The notes under the pieces are model-generated. The model saw only the letters and a program-made list of their open reading frames with translations. It was not told the origin of the DNA and did not search any database. Positions 19,744-20,408 of a stretch of 20,408 nt of DNA are shown in pieces (positions within the stretch are counted from its first letter, which is position 1; each line of letters opens with the position of its first letter). Source of the DNA: Rhizophagus sp. LPA8_4_AMF (lineage: Eukaryota; Glomeromycota; Glomeromycetes; Glomerales; Glomeraceae); NCBI GenBank assembly GCA_021464525.1, contig JADRCO010001309.1, forward strand, positions 1 to 20,408, in the 5' to 3' direction. A program made the position numbers and the translations under genes.

Positions 19744-20277
19744 TAGGGATGGCAACAGTCGGTCATGGTCAGTCATTGGTCAGTCATAACCGGTCAAGAA
19801 CCTTTGACCAACCAACTGTTCTGACTGACCGCCGCTATGGCTGATCATTTGACCGACCGCCTGACTGACCATTTTGACTGACCGTTTGACCGACCAATTA
19901 AAAAAAAAGTTGCGAAATTTTTTTTTTAATTAAACCACTTAAAAAAAACATTTTGCAACATTTTTATAAAAAAAGTTGTGAAACTATTTTTTATTAAATA
20001 TTTCATAAAAAAGAAATATTTTCACAAACATTTTTAATTGGTTTAACAAAAAATGTTGCAAAAACGTTTTTTAGTGAGTAATTAATAAAATCGCAACGTT
20101 TTTTTAATTATTTTTATAGAAAATGTTGCGAAAATGTTTTTTATTAATAATTTCATAAAAAAACGGTTTTGCACTTTTTTAATAAAAGATTGGTCAGACT
20201 GGTCGGTCAAATTGTCAGTCAAACAGTTGGTCAAACGGTCGGTCAGAAGTCTTTGACTGATCAGTATCGGTCATAGT
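19744..20277. repeat. Fold-back element with GACTGACC / GGTCAGTC arms and AT-rich core
   Basis: The left edge is TAGGGATGGCAAC, which fits the YARNG start typical of hAT transposons. The left arm, to about 19897, is GGTCAGTC words giving way to their complements (CTGACTGACC, GACCGACC). The core is almost pure A/T. The right arm, 20189-20275, returns to GGTCGGTCA and GGTCAGAC words, so the arms pair with each other. In the core, roughly 60 to 80-bp units starting AAAAAAAGTTGCGAAA recur near 19906, 19966, 20048 and 20118. No frame is present. The right end is unclear because the next element starts there. Confidence 0.6.
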
Positions 20278-20408
20278 TAGTGCTCCGAACGAGTTGAGTT
20301 AAGTCAATTTTTGAACCAAATCGTACTTGACTCGGAAAATCGAGTCGATTCGAGTCGAGTTGATATTATAAAATTTTTTCGAATCGACTCGAATCGACTC
20401 GAAAAAAA
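20278..20408. repeat. Fold-back element of GAGTCGATTC words, cut by the window end
   Basis: The left edge TAGTGCTCCGAACGAG also fits the YARNG pattern of hAT ends. It is followed by GAGTTGAGTTAAGTC. Then comes a perfect 19-bp inverted repeat, TCGAGTCGATTCGAGTCGA at 20340-20358 with its complement at 20384-20402. The element continues beyond the window. It directly abuts the previous fold-back element. Confidence 0.6.

Noticed and set aside
1..20408. CRISPR arrays, rRNA or tRNA genes, telomeric repeats
   Set aside because: None were seen. There is no regularly spaced repeat array, no cloverleaf and no ribosomal segment. The genes are eukaryotic and intron-rich.

Overview
The window looks like nuclear DNA of a fungus, most likely an arbuscular mycorrhizal fungus (Glomeromycotina, Rhizophagus-like). 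It is very AT-rich. Genes carry many short GT-AG introns of about 65 to 103 nt. One gene is a protein kinase of a type I know as greatly expanded in Rhizophagus: a Cys4 knuckle, then a kinase with HKD and DLG motifs, then a tail ending in tiny exons. The lineage is an inference from gene style and protein recognition; no ribosomal or mitochondrial marker is present.

Layout. (1) 1-819: the 3' part of a 2-oxoglutarate/Fe(II) dioxygenase-like gene. (2) 1044-1408: a short inverted-repeat element. (3) 1859-6436: a complete nine-exon full-size ABCB/P-glycoprotein-type transporter; the spliced reading frame is 1279 aa. (4) 6437-10580: a gene-poor stretch with the 3' end of a decayed Tc1-like transposon, a decayed fragment of an ABC transporter gene and a fold-back repeat. 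(5) 10581-12452: a six-exon protein kinase gene. (6) 12640-13055: a second decayed ABC transporter fragment, with its introns, followed by another fold-back repeat. (7) 13980-14247: three short exon-like blocks with good splice signals and no recognised product. (8) 14817-16617: a nested transposon pair, in which a Mutator-like MITE with a 9-bp target duplication is split by a 1.1-kb poly(A)-tailed retro-insertion with a 17-bp target duplication. (9) 17812-18301: a two-exon gene for a small secreted Kre9/KNH-like Ig-fold protein. (10) 19610-20408: a possible structured RNA segment, then two abutting fold-back elements, the second cut by the window end.

The four genes lie on the + strand, but nothing suggests a shared pathway or a cluster. 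The region reads as ordinary genes separated by transposon debris. The most notable observations are the nested retro-insertion, the two dispersed ABC pseudogene pieces, the recurring fold-back architecture built from unrelated short words, and the unexplained spliced-looking block near 14 kb. I found no convincing new multi-gene system. All splice junctions were placed by eye from reading-frame continuity and splice consensus.
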